64,000 bases of DNA from Sphingobacterium sp. UBA5670 (GCF_002420705.1 NZ_DIIM01000004.1:54987-118986), one strand, 5' to 3'. Counted from the stretch's first letter, positions 42,277 to 50,829 are shown. Translations and numbers: made by a program. Notes: generated by a model from the letters alone, not told the origin.

Positions 42277-43087
42277 GAATGTTTTCATTGCCTTCAGCCT
42301 GATTTTAGGATTATTTTCCCTACAGGCATGTACAAACTCTTCTACAAAACAGAACAGAAATTTAACTGATACAGCAAAAACATCAGACAGTTTAGCAATA
42401 TCAACTAGCGATAGCACTACATCTTTAATTTCTCCGAAGACAGATTCTTCAAAAGGGCAGATCTTTCTTGTCAGCAGCTATCGTATCTGGGAAAAGGAAG
42501 ATCCAACGGCCGTCTTAAATAAAGATTGGTATGATCTTTACGAAGAAAATGGCCAGTATTATTTGGACAAAGTAGATTTTGAAGTTAAGGACGGTTTTGA
42601 CGACTGCGCACAAGTAGCGACTAAAAGTGTTGAATCACGAAGAAATTCATTGTTATTCCTGAAGCTGAAAGGACTTAAAACAGGCGCACTAGAACATCTC
42701 AAGATAAATCAGTCCGAGATTTGGCCAAAAGAATCCGTTCAGTATACTTTTAAGAACCAAAAAATAGCGCTCAAAGCATTGGGTGACATTAAATCCACTG
42801 AAGTGCAAACCGACGAAAACGGTCACGAGAAAGTATTTCATGAGGTTGCCAATTATAAACTCAACTACAGCTCTATTAATGGAAATAAAGAAAAGACACT
42901 TTTCCAGGTAGATCAATATGACCATGTATTTATGTCTACTCTATTCGTTGGCGATATCGACCGGGATGGTGCATTAGATTTCATTTTTTCAAATCCAAAA
43001 AATTATGAGGAAGAAGCAATGCTCCTGTTTCTGTCCAATCACGGCAACCCACTGATGTTTGAAGCAGAAGAACAATTTGACTGTTAA
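42275..43087 (+). CDS. Lipoprotein of unknown function with VCBS-like segment
   Basis: 270 residues. Signal peptide with lipobox LQAC, then a Ser/Thr-rich linker (about 20-60). The domain that follows has no family I recognise; near the end VGDIDRDGALDFIFSNPKN resembles a calcium-binding FG-GAP/VCBS repeat. Exported and lipid-anchored. Its start codon is the edge of a strong hairpin, suggesting translational control or transcription from a site inside the hairpin. A DUF1345 gene follows 11 bp later. Confidence 0.7.
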   Translation: MNVFIAFSLILGLFSLQACTNSSTKQNRNLTDTAKTSDSLAISTSDSTTSLISPKTDSSKGQIFLVSSYRIWEKEDPTAVLNKDWYDLYEENGQYYLDKVDFEVKDGFDDCAQVATKSVESRRNSLLFLKLKGLKTGALEHLKINQSEIWPKESVQYTFKNQKIALKALGDIKSTEVQTDENGHEKVFHEVANYKLNYSSINGNKEKTLFQVDQYDHVFMSTLFVGDIDRDGALDFIFSNPKNYEEEAMLLFLSNHGNPLMFEAEEQFDC

Positions 43088-43098
43088 TTGAACCTCAA

Positions 43099-43755
43099 AT
43101 GGGAAAAATGAACTACTACTTGCATCGGATGCAATCCATCCATAGGGCACTGATTTCGGTCTTTTTCTTTTTGTTGATCTACCTGATCTCCCCGATTAAA
43201 AGCCTTCCACTGCTTAATTTAATGTTATGCTGGTTTGGCTTTTGTGTATCCTATATTTCTATATCCTGGTACACATTCTACACAATGCCGATTGCTTCCA
43301 TTGCCCGGAAAGCACAGCAGGAGGATGGAAGCCGGCTCTTCGTGTCGTTATTTATCATTCTAGTGACCATAGGTTGCTTTGTTTCGGTACTGATGATTAT
43401 TATATCAAGTAAGGATAAACAATTAAATGACGCGTACATTATCGTTGTTTGCATATTAGCCATACTATCCTCCTGGATATTGGTCCATACCATATACACC
43501 TTTCATTACGCACGTTTATACTATGAAAATAATGCGGCTGGAACTGGGCTGGAATTTCCGGGAGACGACAAACCCGATTATTTAGATTTTGCTTATTTTT
43601 CATTTGTGATGGGCTGCACCTTTCAGGTCTCTGACGTGGGAATCTCTTCAAAAAAAATACGAAGGGTAGTTTTATTTCACGGCCTCCTCTCCTTTGCTCT
43701 AAATACATTTGTCGTTGCATTGACAATAAATATCATTTCTGGATTGATCAATTGA
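43099..43755 (+). CDS. DUF1345 membrane protein
   Basis: 218 residues with about five transmembrane helices. The conserved FHYARLYYENN and KPDYLDFAYFSFVMGCTFQVSD are diagnostic of DUF1345, an inner-membrane family of unknown function. Directly downstream of the hairpin-controlled lipoprotein gene. Confidence 0.85.
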   Translation: MGKMNYYLHRMQSIHRALISVFFFLLIYLISPIKSLPLLNLMLCWFGFCVSYISISWYTFYTMPIASIARKAQQEDGSRLFVSLFIILVTIGCFVSVLMIIISSKDKQLNDAYIIVVCILAILSSWILVHTIYTFHYARLYYENNAAGTGLEFPGDDKPDYLDFAYFSFVMGCTFQVSDVGISSKKIRRVVLFHGLLSFALNTFVVALTINIISGLIN

Positions 43756-43798
43756 GTTTTTGGTCAAAAAGTCTTATTTTAGAGCAAAAATTACATAC

Positions 43799-44185
43799 AT
43801 GAAGTTGTTTATCCCATTAGCCCTGTTCAGTTTATTTATTATTCTAATAATCTCATGTGCAAAAAATGATAACACAGGGGGTGAATCTGCAGGGGCTTCC
43901 GGCAGCTTTATAGGCCGTGTTCAATATCAGGATAATACATTGGATGTGGATCGGGATAATCGTTTAATACGTGTATTGCAAGTGAGCGGAAATACCTATA
44001 AAATTGAATTTTATACAGGCATTCCGAATATTACAGACCTTGTATTAAATAAAACCAATGACAGCACCTGGGCCTCCACCGACTCAACAGGTTTAAAAAA
44101 CGTGAAGATTGAGGGAAAATTGCTGACAATTAACTACCAGTCCAATAGTCAGGCCTGGATAGTCAATGAGGCTGTCCGTAAATAA
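43799..44185 (+). CDS. Small lipoprotein of unknown function
   Basis: 128 residues. Lipobox IISC after a hydrophobic leader beginning at the ATG at 43799, then a Gly/Ser linker and a compact beta-rich domain (IGRVQYQDNTLDVDRDNRLI, LVLNKTNDSTWASTDSTG). No family recognised. A TTG start 39 bp upstream is unlikely since the signal peptide begins at the ATG. Confidence 0.6.
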   Translation: MKLFIPLALFSLFIILIISCAKNDNTGGESAGASGSFIGRVQYQDNTLDVDRDNRLIRVLQVSGNTYKIEFYTGIPNITDLVLNKTNDSTWASTDSTGLKNVKIEGKLLTINYQSNSQAWIVNEAVRK

Positions 44186-44277
44186 TAATCAATCTAAATT
44201 GTCATATAAAATTCATATTCTGTTTGAAAATTATCTCTTTCTCCCTATATTTAGTTAGGTACAAATGGAAAAGAGAA

Positions 44278-44697
44278 ATGAAACAAATACATAAATTAGG
44301 TGCAATTGCGTCTGTCTTTGCTATAGCCCTTGCGTTGAGTGCATTTAGCTTCCAACAGGAAAAACCTAAAGAAGAACCAAAACCGACCAATCTAAAAGTT
44401 CTTCCCAAAAATATAACCCACGATGAATTGATTTCCACTATGAAGGAATTTAATGTCGCTTTAGGGGTAAAATGTGGTTTCTGTCACGCGCCATCGAAAG
44501 AGGATCCTAAAAAAATGGATTTTGCAAGTGATGATAACCACAAAAAAGAGATTGGACGAGCGATGATTAAGATGACCCAAAAGATAAACAAAAAGTATTT
44601 TAATCGTAGCTGGGATGGATCACCCGCCAAAGCGATTTCCTGTAAAACCTGTCATGGCGGAAAAGAAGAACCAGAGATGGTCTTAGCGAAAAACTAA
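44278..44697 (+). CDS. Exported small c-type cytochrome with two CxxCH sites
   Basis: 139 residues with a signal peptide or membrane anchor (about 8-24). Two haem-attachment sites, CGFCH (66-70) and CKTCH (122-126), are present in a domain of about 95 residues. The lead-in NITHDELISTMKEFNVALG resembles the reaction-centre cytochrome subunit-like (CytoC_RC) fold. Probably a periplasmic electron carrier; the partner is unknown. Start at the ATG 44278; the longer TTG frame is not signal-peptide-like. Terminator 19 bp after the stop. Confidence 0.82.
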   Translation: MKQIHKLGAIASVFAIALALSAFSFQQEKPKEEPKPTNLKVLPKNITHDELISTMKEFNVALGVKCGFCHAPSKEDPKKMDFASDDNHKKEIGRAMIKMTQKINKKYFNRSWDGSPAKAISCKTCHGGKEEPEMVLAKN

Positions 44698-44716
44698 TCA
44701 AACCACATATCCATGT

Positions 44717-44750
44717 AACACCATAATAGCCTGTATTGTGGTGTTTTTTA
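44717..44750 (+). terminator. Intrinsic terminator of the cytochrome gene
   Basis: AACACCATAATA and TATTGTGGTGTT pair with one wobble around GCCTG, followed by T-rich sequence. Confidence 0.85.
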
Positions 44751-44833
44751 TTTTAAACACCTATCAAGGAAAAAGACAGGAGAACGTACATAGTCATTAA
44801 AAAGTTATCAATCGAAAGCTAAGAAATGTAAGA

Positions 44834-45316
44834 CTATAAATCTTTGAATCCTTTTCTTTTTATTTCACGGGTTTCAAGTATAAGATCGATTATTTGCGGC
44901 GGTAATCTGATGAGCATTTTATCCTGCCAGCCAATTTCTTCCTGAACGGATTTTCCAGATTGGCTGACAGCCTTGAGGGCATACAGAGAAGCCCCCAAAC
45001 TATGATCTGCCATATGCGCTGTTGATACCGCCTGACCAATAGCGCGTGAAATAGTTTTTAATACTGGATCAGCTGTCTCACGCGCTGCTGCATGTGCGGC
45101 CCAGGCCGCTTCCATTGCCGCACCGGTCCCGACATTTCCCCTTTCCCATTCTCTGGCAATGTCAAGCGCCTGAAATAAACGGATATCAATGTTCCTATCA
45201 GAGAAAAGTTCCAACGCATGTTTTGCACATGCGATTGCCCAATTCATTAATCCACGATGGTTTTCTAAAGTAAGGTCCCCGCCTCTATGCTCTGCAACAA
45301 ATTTTTTATTTCTCAT
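44834..45316 (-). CDS. Imm5-like putative immunity protein, orphan
   Basis: 160 residues, all helical. The alternating Ala/His repeats GNVGTGAAMEAAWAAHAAAR and IGQAVSTAHMADHSLGASLY, with IACAKHALELF and ALDIAREWERG before them, are the pattern of the Imm5 family of predicted immunity proteins. In other genomes such genes accompany polymorphic toxins. No toxin gene is adjacent here, so the protein may protect against neighbours' toxins or have another role. Function inferred from family only. Confidence 0.6.
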   Translation of the reverse strand: MRNKKFVAEHRGGDLTLENHRGLMNWAIACAKHALELFSDRNIDIRLFQALDIAREWERGNVGTGAAMEAAWAAHAAARETADPVLKTISRAIGQAVSTAHMADHSLGASLYALKAVSQSGKSVQEEIGWQDKMLIRLPPQIIDLILETREIKRKGFKDL

Positions 45317-45627
45317 AAAATCCGCTAATCTCTACAAACATGAACAAGTATTGCTTTAATAAATTTAACCTATATCAAAAAATTACCAGCCCCGGAGGAA
45401 TTTGTTGGATTCGGGAAAACCGGGACTGGATAAGATAGATCAAGCAATTAGGATTGTTGTCATATTTATGATATAGCAAAAATAGGGTTCAGTAATGATA
45501 TTCCTATTTTCATAATTATTCAATCACTTTAAGAATTTATAACAATGCTTAACTATTTTTTGAGATTTGGCTTAAAAAAGCAATACGGCTTGACAGCTTC
45601 TATATGATTCACCTAGGACCTAATTTT
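45317..45627. other. Non-coding gap with inverted repeat
   Basis: No gene seen. CCAGCCCCGG (45386-45395) and CCGGGACTGG (45420-45429) form a GC-rich stem with one mismatch and a 24-base loop, unusually GC-rich for this region. On the minus strand this precedes nothing and follows the DUF4287 remnant. Confidence 0.35.
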
Positions 45628-45727
45628 CTATTCACGTTTTCCATTAATATAAGCATACATAACTGTAGCATGTTCATGCCCTAGTTCAAAATCTTCCTTT
45701 AACCAATTAATTATTCTGTTCCTTTTG
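45628..45727 (-). pseudogene. C-terminal remnant of a DUF4287-type gene
   Basis: On the minus strand an open frame ending in TAG (45628-45630) encodes KRNRIINWLKEDFELGHEHA followed by TVMYAYINGKRE. The pattern WLK-(D/E)-x-x-x-L-GH-x-HA is the hallmark of the short DUF4287 proteins. The frame has no start of its own and runs back into the fucosidase 3' end in another frame, so only the last 30-odd codons survive. It marks a recombination junction. Confidence 0.6.
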
Positions 45728-45746
45728 ATTTTTTGATATATTGGGA

Positions 45747-47255
45747 TTAGATTTTCGCATCCATCAGTTTGTCCTCTAGAGTTTTAGCATTCCCAAGTTT
45801 TATCTTCACCAAAAAGGGTCTTTTAGATTGTAAATCTTTAGGAATGACAATATCGAAATACATATTTTTATCCCTATCAAAACCAATATTTGACTTTTTT
45901 AAAATTAAAGCCTGCTGAGAGTCCAATAATGAAGCTGCGGCGGGAATAAGTTTAGAATTTCTAGGAAATACTATTCTTAAAATATGATTAACGGGCCTAT
46001 TCAGCACAGTTAGGAATAATGAAGTCGAATCGGTTTTACTGACGGTATAGTATCCATAATCACTCTCAAGTGGAAAGTGGCTGACATTATAGATACCTTC
46101 GGCATTCGTCTTGGTCCATCTTCCCAAATCTGTGATCAGTTCATTTTCATGCTTGCTCATGTTTCCATCCGCATCAGGACCAAAATTGAGGACAAAATTA
46201 CCATTCATAGAACGGGACTTCATCAATAGGTCAATAACATCATCGGTTGTCTTAAGGTACATACCATCTGTATTTTTCACATAGCCCCATCCATTCGGGG
46301 GTATTGTCATCACGCAATCCCAATCATGTCCATCAAGGATATCCATATTAGCGGGCATTTTCCGCTCCCATCCCTGTTCGTAATCCCCTAACAATACCCC
46401 GTTTGAGTCAAAATGTCTACTTTGGTGCTCATCGTTTCGAAAACGTGATCCGATGATTAGTTTTGGGTTATTTCTCCGGAGTTCTTTTTCCAAATTGTAG
46501 GTAAATTCGTAGGAATTCACCCAGGAACTATCCCAGGTGCCATCAAACCAGAATCCTTTTATCTGAGGATAATTTGTTTGCAGCTCTAGTAGCTGGTTTT
46601 TTGTATATTTTAGAAAACGGTCAAATCTTGCTTTTTCATCTGCGGTTTGAGGGATCGATGTAACGCAGTCCTTATTGGCCCATTCGGTCACCGAAAAATA
46701 AAGGAAGACATCAATACCTTGCTCTGTATAAGCATCTACAACCTGTTTGACAATATCTTTCTTATAGGGGCTATTTGCAACTGTATAGTCCGAGTATTTA
46801 GAGGGCCATAAACAAAAGCCATCATGGTGTTTTGTCGTAAAAACCAGATATTTGACCCCCATTTCTTTGGCTCTTCTAGCCCATTTTTTGGCATCGAAGT
46901 TCTTAGGATTAAATTGCTTATAAAGATTGTCATAAATGTTCAGCCAGTTTTTTGGAGCAGTGGGACCTTCCCAAGTTCTGATCCATTCAGATGCTGGAGC
47001 CCCCTGTCTCGCGCTTACGCCATTCCATTCGTTGCCGGGAATAGCATACAATCCCCAATGGATAAATTGTCCAAGCCCATAATTACGGAAAGCCACCATC
47101 GCCGAATCCTTCCTATTTGGTGGTGTAATAGACCCAAATTTAACTTCAACAAGCTTGGTTGGTTTTTCTCTTTTACCTGTCCATTGCGCTTTAACCAAAG
47201 CTACCTGAGACAACATAGCTAACACTAAAAGAATCTGAATTTTATTCCTTTTCAT
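45747..47255 (-). CDS. GH29 alpha-L-fucosidase, exported
   Basis: 502 residues with a signal peptide (about 1-23, cut near VKAQ). GH29 barrel with FIHWGLYAIPGNEW, HHDGFCLWPSKYSDY (143-157) and the nucleophile Asp238 in WFDGTW. A C-terminal beta domain of about 110 residues follows. The enzyme releases alpha-linked fucose from host or plant glycans in the periplasm or outside. No SusC/SusD neighbours. A bipartite operator-like element sits 159 bp upstream and is shared with the M60-like gene. Its 3' end lies 20 bp before the DUF4287 remnant, so it may have arrived by insertion. Confidence 0.93.
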   Translation of the reverse strand: MKRNKIQILLVLAMLSQVALVKAQWTGKREKPTKLVEVKFGSITPPNRKDSAMVAFRNYGLGQFIHWGLYAIPGNEWNGVSARQGAPASEWIRTWEGPTAPKNWLNIYDNLYKQFNPKNFDAKKWARRAKEMGVKYLVFTTKHHDGFCLWPSKYSDYTVANSPYKKDIVKQVVDAYTEQGIDVFLYFSVTEWANKDCVTSIPQTADEKARFDRFLKYTKNQLLELQTNYPQIKGFWFDGTWDSSWVNSYEFTYNLEKELRRNNPKLIIGSRFRNDEHQSRHFDSNGVLLGDYEQGWERKMPANMDILDGHDWDCVMTIPPNGWGYVKNTDGMYLKTTDDVIDLLMKSRSMNGNFVLNFGPDADGNMSKHENELITDLGRWTKTNAEGIYNVSHFPLESDYGYYTVSKTDSTSLFLTVLNRPVNHILRIVFPRNSKLIPAAASLLDSQQALILKKSNIGFDRDKNMYFDIVIPKDLQSKRPFLVKIKLGNAKTLEDKLMDAKI

Positions 47256-47686
47256 AAATGATATATAAATAATGATTTATAAATGGTTTATGATATTGGA
47301 AAATCCAATATACATGAATCAAATTAATCCACTCCAGGATTTAGAATACCAGAAGTGAATCATATTTGTAATATTAGGTCAATAAACTTAAATTTTTGCC
47401 GGTAAAATGAAACGCAATCGATTGTGCTAATATCGAAAACGATATAGTGTATCGTAAACACTTTAATTAAAAACAAGTTCAAAATTATCTTTTAGTCAAA
47501 AAAATGGATTCTTCATCACGGCTGTAAGAGTACAAACTTTTAAAAAGACACATTTGCAATGAAACAATAATCAAGGAATATAAAATGTGTACAAGTCAGC
47601 AAAGCAAATCATCTCAACCGAATGTTCTCCAGTTTTACAAGAATTTCTGATCTTACTGTTTCCGTTCGTGAAGGAGCATCTCAACT
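47256..47686. other. Fucosidase upstream region
   Basis: 430 bp without a gene. It holds the 35-bp operator-like element at 47414-47448. ATATTGGA and TCCAATAT (47293-47311) form a small hairpin about 40 bp before the fucosidase ATG. TAATTTTG on the minus strand (47480-47487) matches the -7 box and would place the operator just downstream of the transcription start. Confidence 0.45.
47414..47448. promoter_or_regulatory. Bipartite operator-like element, fucosidase copy
   Basis: Left half GCAATCGATTGTGC (47414-47427) contains the palindrome CAATCGATTG. Right half ATATCGAAAACGATAT (47430-47445) has perfect ATATCG/CGATAT arms around AAAA. The whole 35 bp matches the element upstream of the M60-like gene at 29 positions; in the right half the difference from the other copy is compensated so that symmetry is kept. 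Confidence 0.65.
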
Positions 47687-47724
47687 AAAAAAATCCCCGA
47701 ACTCGCAAATGCGGGATCGGGGAA
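47687..47724 (-). terminator. Intrinsic terminator of the first fimbrillin cassette
   Basis: On the minus strand CCCCGATCCCGCA / TGCGAGTTCGGGG form a stem followed by seven T. Located about 30 bp after the lipoprotein stop. Confidence 0.88.
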
Positions 47725-47752
47725 TTGTTAAAGGCTTCGAAAAAGAATTGCT

Positions 47753-49474
47753 TTAATTGTTGAGCTTCGCTCTAACACAGCGGATCTGTACTCCCTGCCG
47801 CTGTGATGTATTAGGAACACTTGTCCCACCGAAACTGCCGTTCTGTAATTGGCTGTATAGGATATAGGCATTCCCATTATTAGTATATTGGTTGCTTCTC
47901 AGATGCAATGTTCCCGTTCCAGTCTGGGAATTGGATGGGTTCTGCTGAACCACACCGTTCGCATCACGATAGCCATAGTAAGAGATAACCAGTTTATTAT
48001 CCGGATACGCCGGATTTGTTGCCTGTGTAGTATTCCAGATGATACTATGACGGTAGCCATCAGAAACTTGTTTTGTCAACGTTGTGCGATCCGTATTCTG
48101 CGATAGCAGTGTCATTTCTTTCGGGTTATTTAATTCCTGCGGATAACGCCAGGTACCTTCGGGAAATACGCGTCCGCATCCGTCTACCGTATTTACATCT
48201 GTCCCAGTTGGCGTGGACGCTCCAAAGTTCCAGTATTCTGCATTGACGTTAGGGTATGCATATTCATTGTTGGTTCTGAAACGGTAAGCATCGGAACTAC
48301 CCTTTGTATAGGCCGAACCATATAATTTATTCGCGTCATAAATCATATTAGTGCGTGCCCACACCACATTGCCGACTTTAATTCCAGATTCGATCAACCG
48401 TATGCTCGTCTTGGACAGTGTGCCTTTTGCTAGGCTCAATGATGCCGCATGGCTAACAGGAACAAGTGTATTCGAACTGAACGTACGTGTAGTATTGTCA
48501 TCCAAAGCGATGTTCAGTGAATTTAACCGAATACGGAGATTATTGGCCGCTATCGTTGCTGTTGTATTGGCTGTAAAAAAACGACCGGTTTTCTCAGCGT
48601 TGCCCCAGCGGCTATCAACAGCTGTCATTTGAGATCCCTTTAATGGCTCCGCATCCTGTAAGTTCGAGAATGATCCATTGTATACATTAAACGTACCGGT
48701 CTGAATCAGGTTGGTAAAATTAGTTCCGGTTCCAGATCCTACAGAAAAGGTAGAATTATCGGTGATTCCACCAAATATACCTCTTGTATTAACAGTAACA
48801 TCAATTGCCGCCATCTGACGCAAGAAAATTATATCCAGATAATTTTGATCCTCCGTTGTTGTAATATCTCCGGAATCAAACATAAAGTCTTTATTGGTCA
48901 GATCCGAAGGCGATATATTTCCCGATCCATCAATATTGGGAACGGTATTGGCGTCGTTAACAGAAAACGCATACCAATGGTACTTTTTGCCAGCAGCAAC
49001 TTTTAGCTGCGGATCCTGGCCCGCATTAAGCACATCATTGTAAAGCGGTGTGGACTGACCATCTTCTACGAAAACTAGACGGAACTTCTTGTCTTTGGTA
49101 AGGGGAATGTTAGCAGCTTTCAGCTTATTATCCACCGATGCACGTGCAAGTCCACTATTCGTACTAGTTTTGAGGGTTGCATTAGACTGCAGATCGGCGG
49201 TGTAATCAAATTCGGCCGATTTTTGAATATCCAAGGTATTTTCTGCCGTTGTCGCATTTTGTGTTGACGCGCTGAGTTTGGCCGATGATCCATCTTCATC
49301 ACTTATTACATTGATATCAGTGACATGATCATCATTGATAAACTTTACTGACCGGATGCTGATATTGCTATCCGAAGAGGAGATTTCATTTTTATCCTTA
49401 TTGGTCGAACAAGAAATCGCAGTCATGGTGATCAAGCCAGCGATTCCCAGCCATTTTATTTTATTAAAATACAT
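47753..49474 (-). CDS. Fimbrillin-like lipoprotein with FISUMP-type C-terminus (copy A)
   Basis: 573 residues. Lipobox AISC (Cys22). The N-terminal half is fimbrillin/Mfa-like (KKFRLVFVEDGQSTPLYND, AGKKYHWYAFSVNDANTVP, LDIIFLRQMAAIDVTVNT). The C-terminal part has VGNVVWARTNMIYDANKLYG, CGRVFPEGTWRYPQ and ends in VQIRCVRAKLNN, like the Fibrobacter major paralogous (FISUMP) domain. Likely a surface-exposed lipoprotein, possibly an assembled or tip adhesin. It lies 21 bp after the 60-residue GIAAGS peptide gene and ends at a terminator, so the two form an operon. Confidence 0.75.
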   Translation of the reverse strand: MYFNKIKWLGIAGLITMTAISCSTNKDKNEISSSDSNISIRSVKFINDDHVTDINVISDEDGSSAKLSASTQNATTAENTLDIQKSAEFDYTADLQSNATLKTSTNSGLARASVDNKLKAANIPLTKDKKFRLVFVEDGQSTPLYNDVLNAGQDPQLKVAAGKKYHWYAFSVNDANTVPNIDGSGNISPSDLTNKDFMFDSGDITTTEDQNYLDIIFLRQMAAIDVTVNTRGIFGGITDNSTFSVGSGTGTNFTNLIQTGTFNVYNGSFSNLQDAEPLKGSQMTAVDSRWGNAEKTGRFFTANTTATIAANNLRIRLNSLNIALDDNTTRTFSSNTLVPVSHAASLSLAKGTLSKTSIRLIESGIKVGNVVWARTNMIYDANKLYGSAYTKGSSDAYRFRTNNEYAYPNVNAEYWNFGASTPTGTDVNTVDGCGRVFPEGTWRYPQELNNPKEMTLLSQNTDRTTLTKQVSDGYRHSIIWNTTQATNPAYPDNKLVISYYGYRDANGVVQQNPSNSQTGTGTLHLRSNQYTNNGNAYILYSQLQNGSFGGTSVPNTSQRQGVQIRCVRAKLNN

Positions 49475-49495
49475 TTTTTTAGATTGAATAGAAGA

Positions 49496-49678
49496 TTAAA
49501 TATCAAAGTCCTGGTTATTGTTCCAACCGTTATCCCAAGATTTTTCCTGTGGAGTCTGATTATCAGATCCTGTATTAATAATTGCAGATCCAGCTGCAAT
49601 GCCCTGCTCCAATTCGATTAGGTCAACCGTAATTTGGGGCGCGATGTAAGCCTCTTTCTTTTTTTCGATAATTTTCAT
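49496..49678 (-). CDS. 60-residue GIAAGS peptide (copy A)
   Basis: 60 residues, encoded directly upstream of the fimbrillin-like lipoprotein. A basic start (IIEKKKEAYIAP) is followed by LIELEQGIAAGSAI and an acidic, Asn/Gln/Trp-rich tail (QEKSWDNGWNNNQDFDI). No signal peptide of standard kind. The same layout, with the identical block GIAAGS and a tail containing W-N, occurs in the 78-residue peptide of the second cassette, in the same position relative to a fimbrillin/FISUMP lipoprotein. The repetition of sequence and context is the evidence that it is a real gene. I know of no assigned function. Confidence 0.75.
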   Translation of the reverse strand: MKIIEKKKEAYIAPQITVDLIELEQGIAAGSAIINTGSDNQTPQEKSWDNGWNNNQDFDI

Positions 49679-49905
49679 CTTTTCATTGTTTTCTTATTGG
49701 CAGACGTAGCTACTAGCCTGATTATTTGATAAATATGGAAGATGCACCTTCCCATATTTGTGGCGCCTAAATTCAGAAATATATCTCATTCAGCAGTTTT
49801 CGTAATTATTCATTCGCTTTTCAAAATAAATGGACGACTTAAGTTGACAATATTATGACAAACAAAACTCATCTATAATCTAGATAATTTTTTCTACCAA
49901 AATGA

Positions 49906-50754
49906 TCATTCTTGCAATGACAGGAATTCTCGCGGTGACAACCCGGTATGTCTTTTGAAATAATTAGAGAAGCCCGAAAGGTCATTGAAATTAAATTCAA
50001 CAGCGATTTCTTTAACGGTTCGACCAGCACTTAGAAGCTCAACAATAATTACGTTGATCACTTCCTTTGAAATGAAAGCATTGGCATTCATCTCAAAATA
50101 TCGCTGGCATAGGATATTAAGATAGTTTGCAGATATTCCGATCCGTTCGGCGTAAAACTTTACAGTCCTTTGCTCCCTGCTGAATGCAAGAAGGAGCAGC
50201 GAAAACCTGGTTAATAAAGGACCAGATTTTGAATCTCCAATTTGCTTGCTTTCGTGAAGAACCAGCCTATTGAACATCAGAGAAATGATCCTAAATTTAG
50301 AATAGATAATTTCCCGCATGCCTTCGGCATGAACAAGTTCTCTATCAATACCTTTAAATTCAACAAGCAGCTCTCGATAAATCTGACTCGACAGCTCAAA
50401 AACAGGGTTTTTCTTATAAAAATCGATCGGATAAATGAAAAAATTTTCAAACAGCCTGAACAGTTTTGCCGACACAAATATCGTATGCGCCTTACTCCCT
50501 GCCAAAATATCCCAGCTGTGAAGCTGCCCCGGAAAAATGAGATGAAGCTGTTTACTCTGGATCTCATACGCCACTTCATCAATGGTATGAGTCCCGCTGC
50601 CTGTTTCAAAGAGTAGGAAAGAAAAGAAATCCAATCCGATGGGATCTTTTCTTTTTATTGCAGATTTAGTCTTAAAGTACAAAATGTCTTCGTTAGAACC
50701 CTTTTTATTTTGAAAGTCTTCGAAATGTTCAACAGGGTATTGATGGTTTTTCAT
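49906..50754 (-). CDS. AraC-family transcriptional regulator (copy A)
   Basis: 282 residues. N-terminal cupin-like sensor domain (DPIGLDFFSFLLFETGSGTH, LHLIFPGQLHSWD) and C-terminal AraC HTH pair (YAERIGISANYLNILCQRYF; VKEIAVEFNFNDLSGFSNYF). The close is YFKRHTGLSPREF. It is a clear paralogue of the regulator at 53417. It lies 227 bp upstream of, and on the same strand as, peptide A, so it may autoregulate or control that operon. The ligand is unknown. Confidence 0.9.
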   Translation of the reverse strand: MKNHQYPVEHFEDFQNKKGSNEDILYFKTKSAIKRKDPIGLDFFSFLLFETGSGTHTIDEVAYEIQSKQLHLIFPGQLHSWDILAGSKAHTIFVSAKLFRLFENFFIYPIDFYKKNPVFELSSQIYRELLVEFKGIDRELVHAEGMREIIYSKFRIISLMFNRLVLHESKQIGDSKSGPLLTRFSLLLLAFSREQRTVKFYAERIGISANYLNILCQRYFEMNANAFISKEVINVIIVELLSAGRTVKEIAVEFNFNDLSGFSNYFKRHTGLSPREFLSLQE

Positions 50755-50803
50755 CCTTGGTTTTTCTTCGTTTCTGGTCTTTATTAATTGGAAATCAAAG
50801 TGA

Positions 50804-50829
50804 AATGGTCTGACAAACGTCAGACCATT
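50804..50829. terminator. Perfect hairpin between lipoprotein B and AraC A
   Basis: AATGGTCTGAC and GTCAGACCATT, 11 bp each, with loop AAAC. It lies 199 bp after the end of lipoprotein B and 50 bp before the AraC A start on the same strand. With no strong U-run it could be a weak terminator or part of the AraC A leader. Confidence 0.5.

Noticed and set aside
46824..47222. 132-codon frame opposite the fucosidase
   Set aside because: Antisense to GH29 catalytic sequence; no start context or family features.
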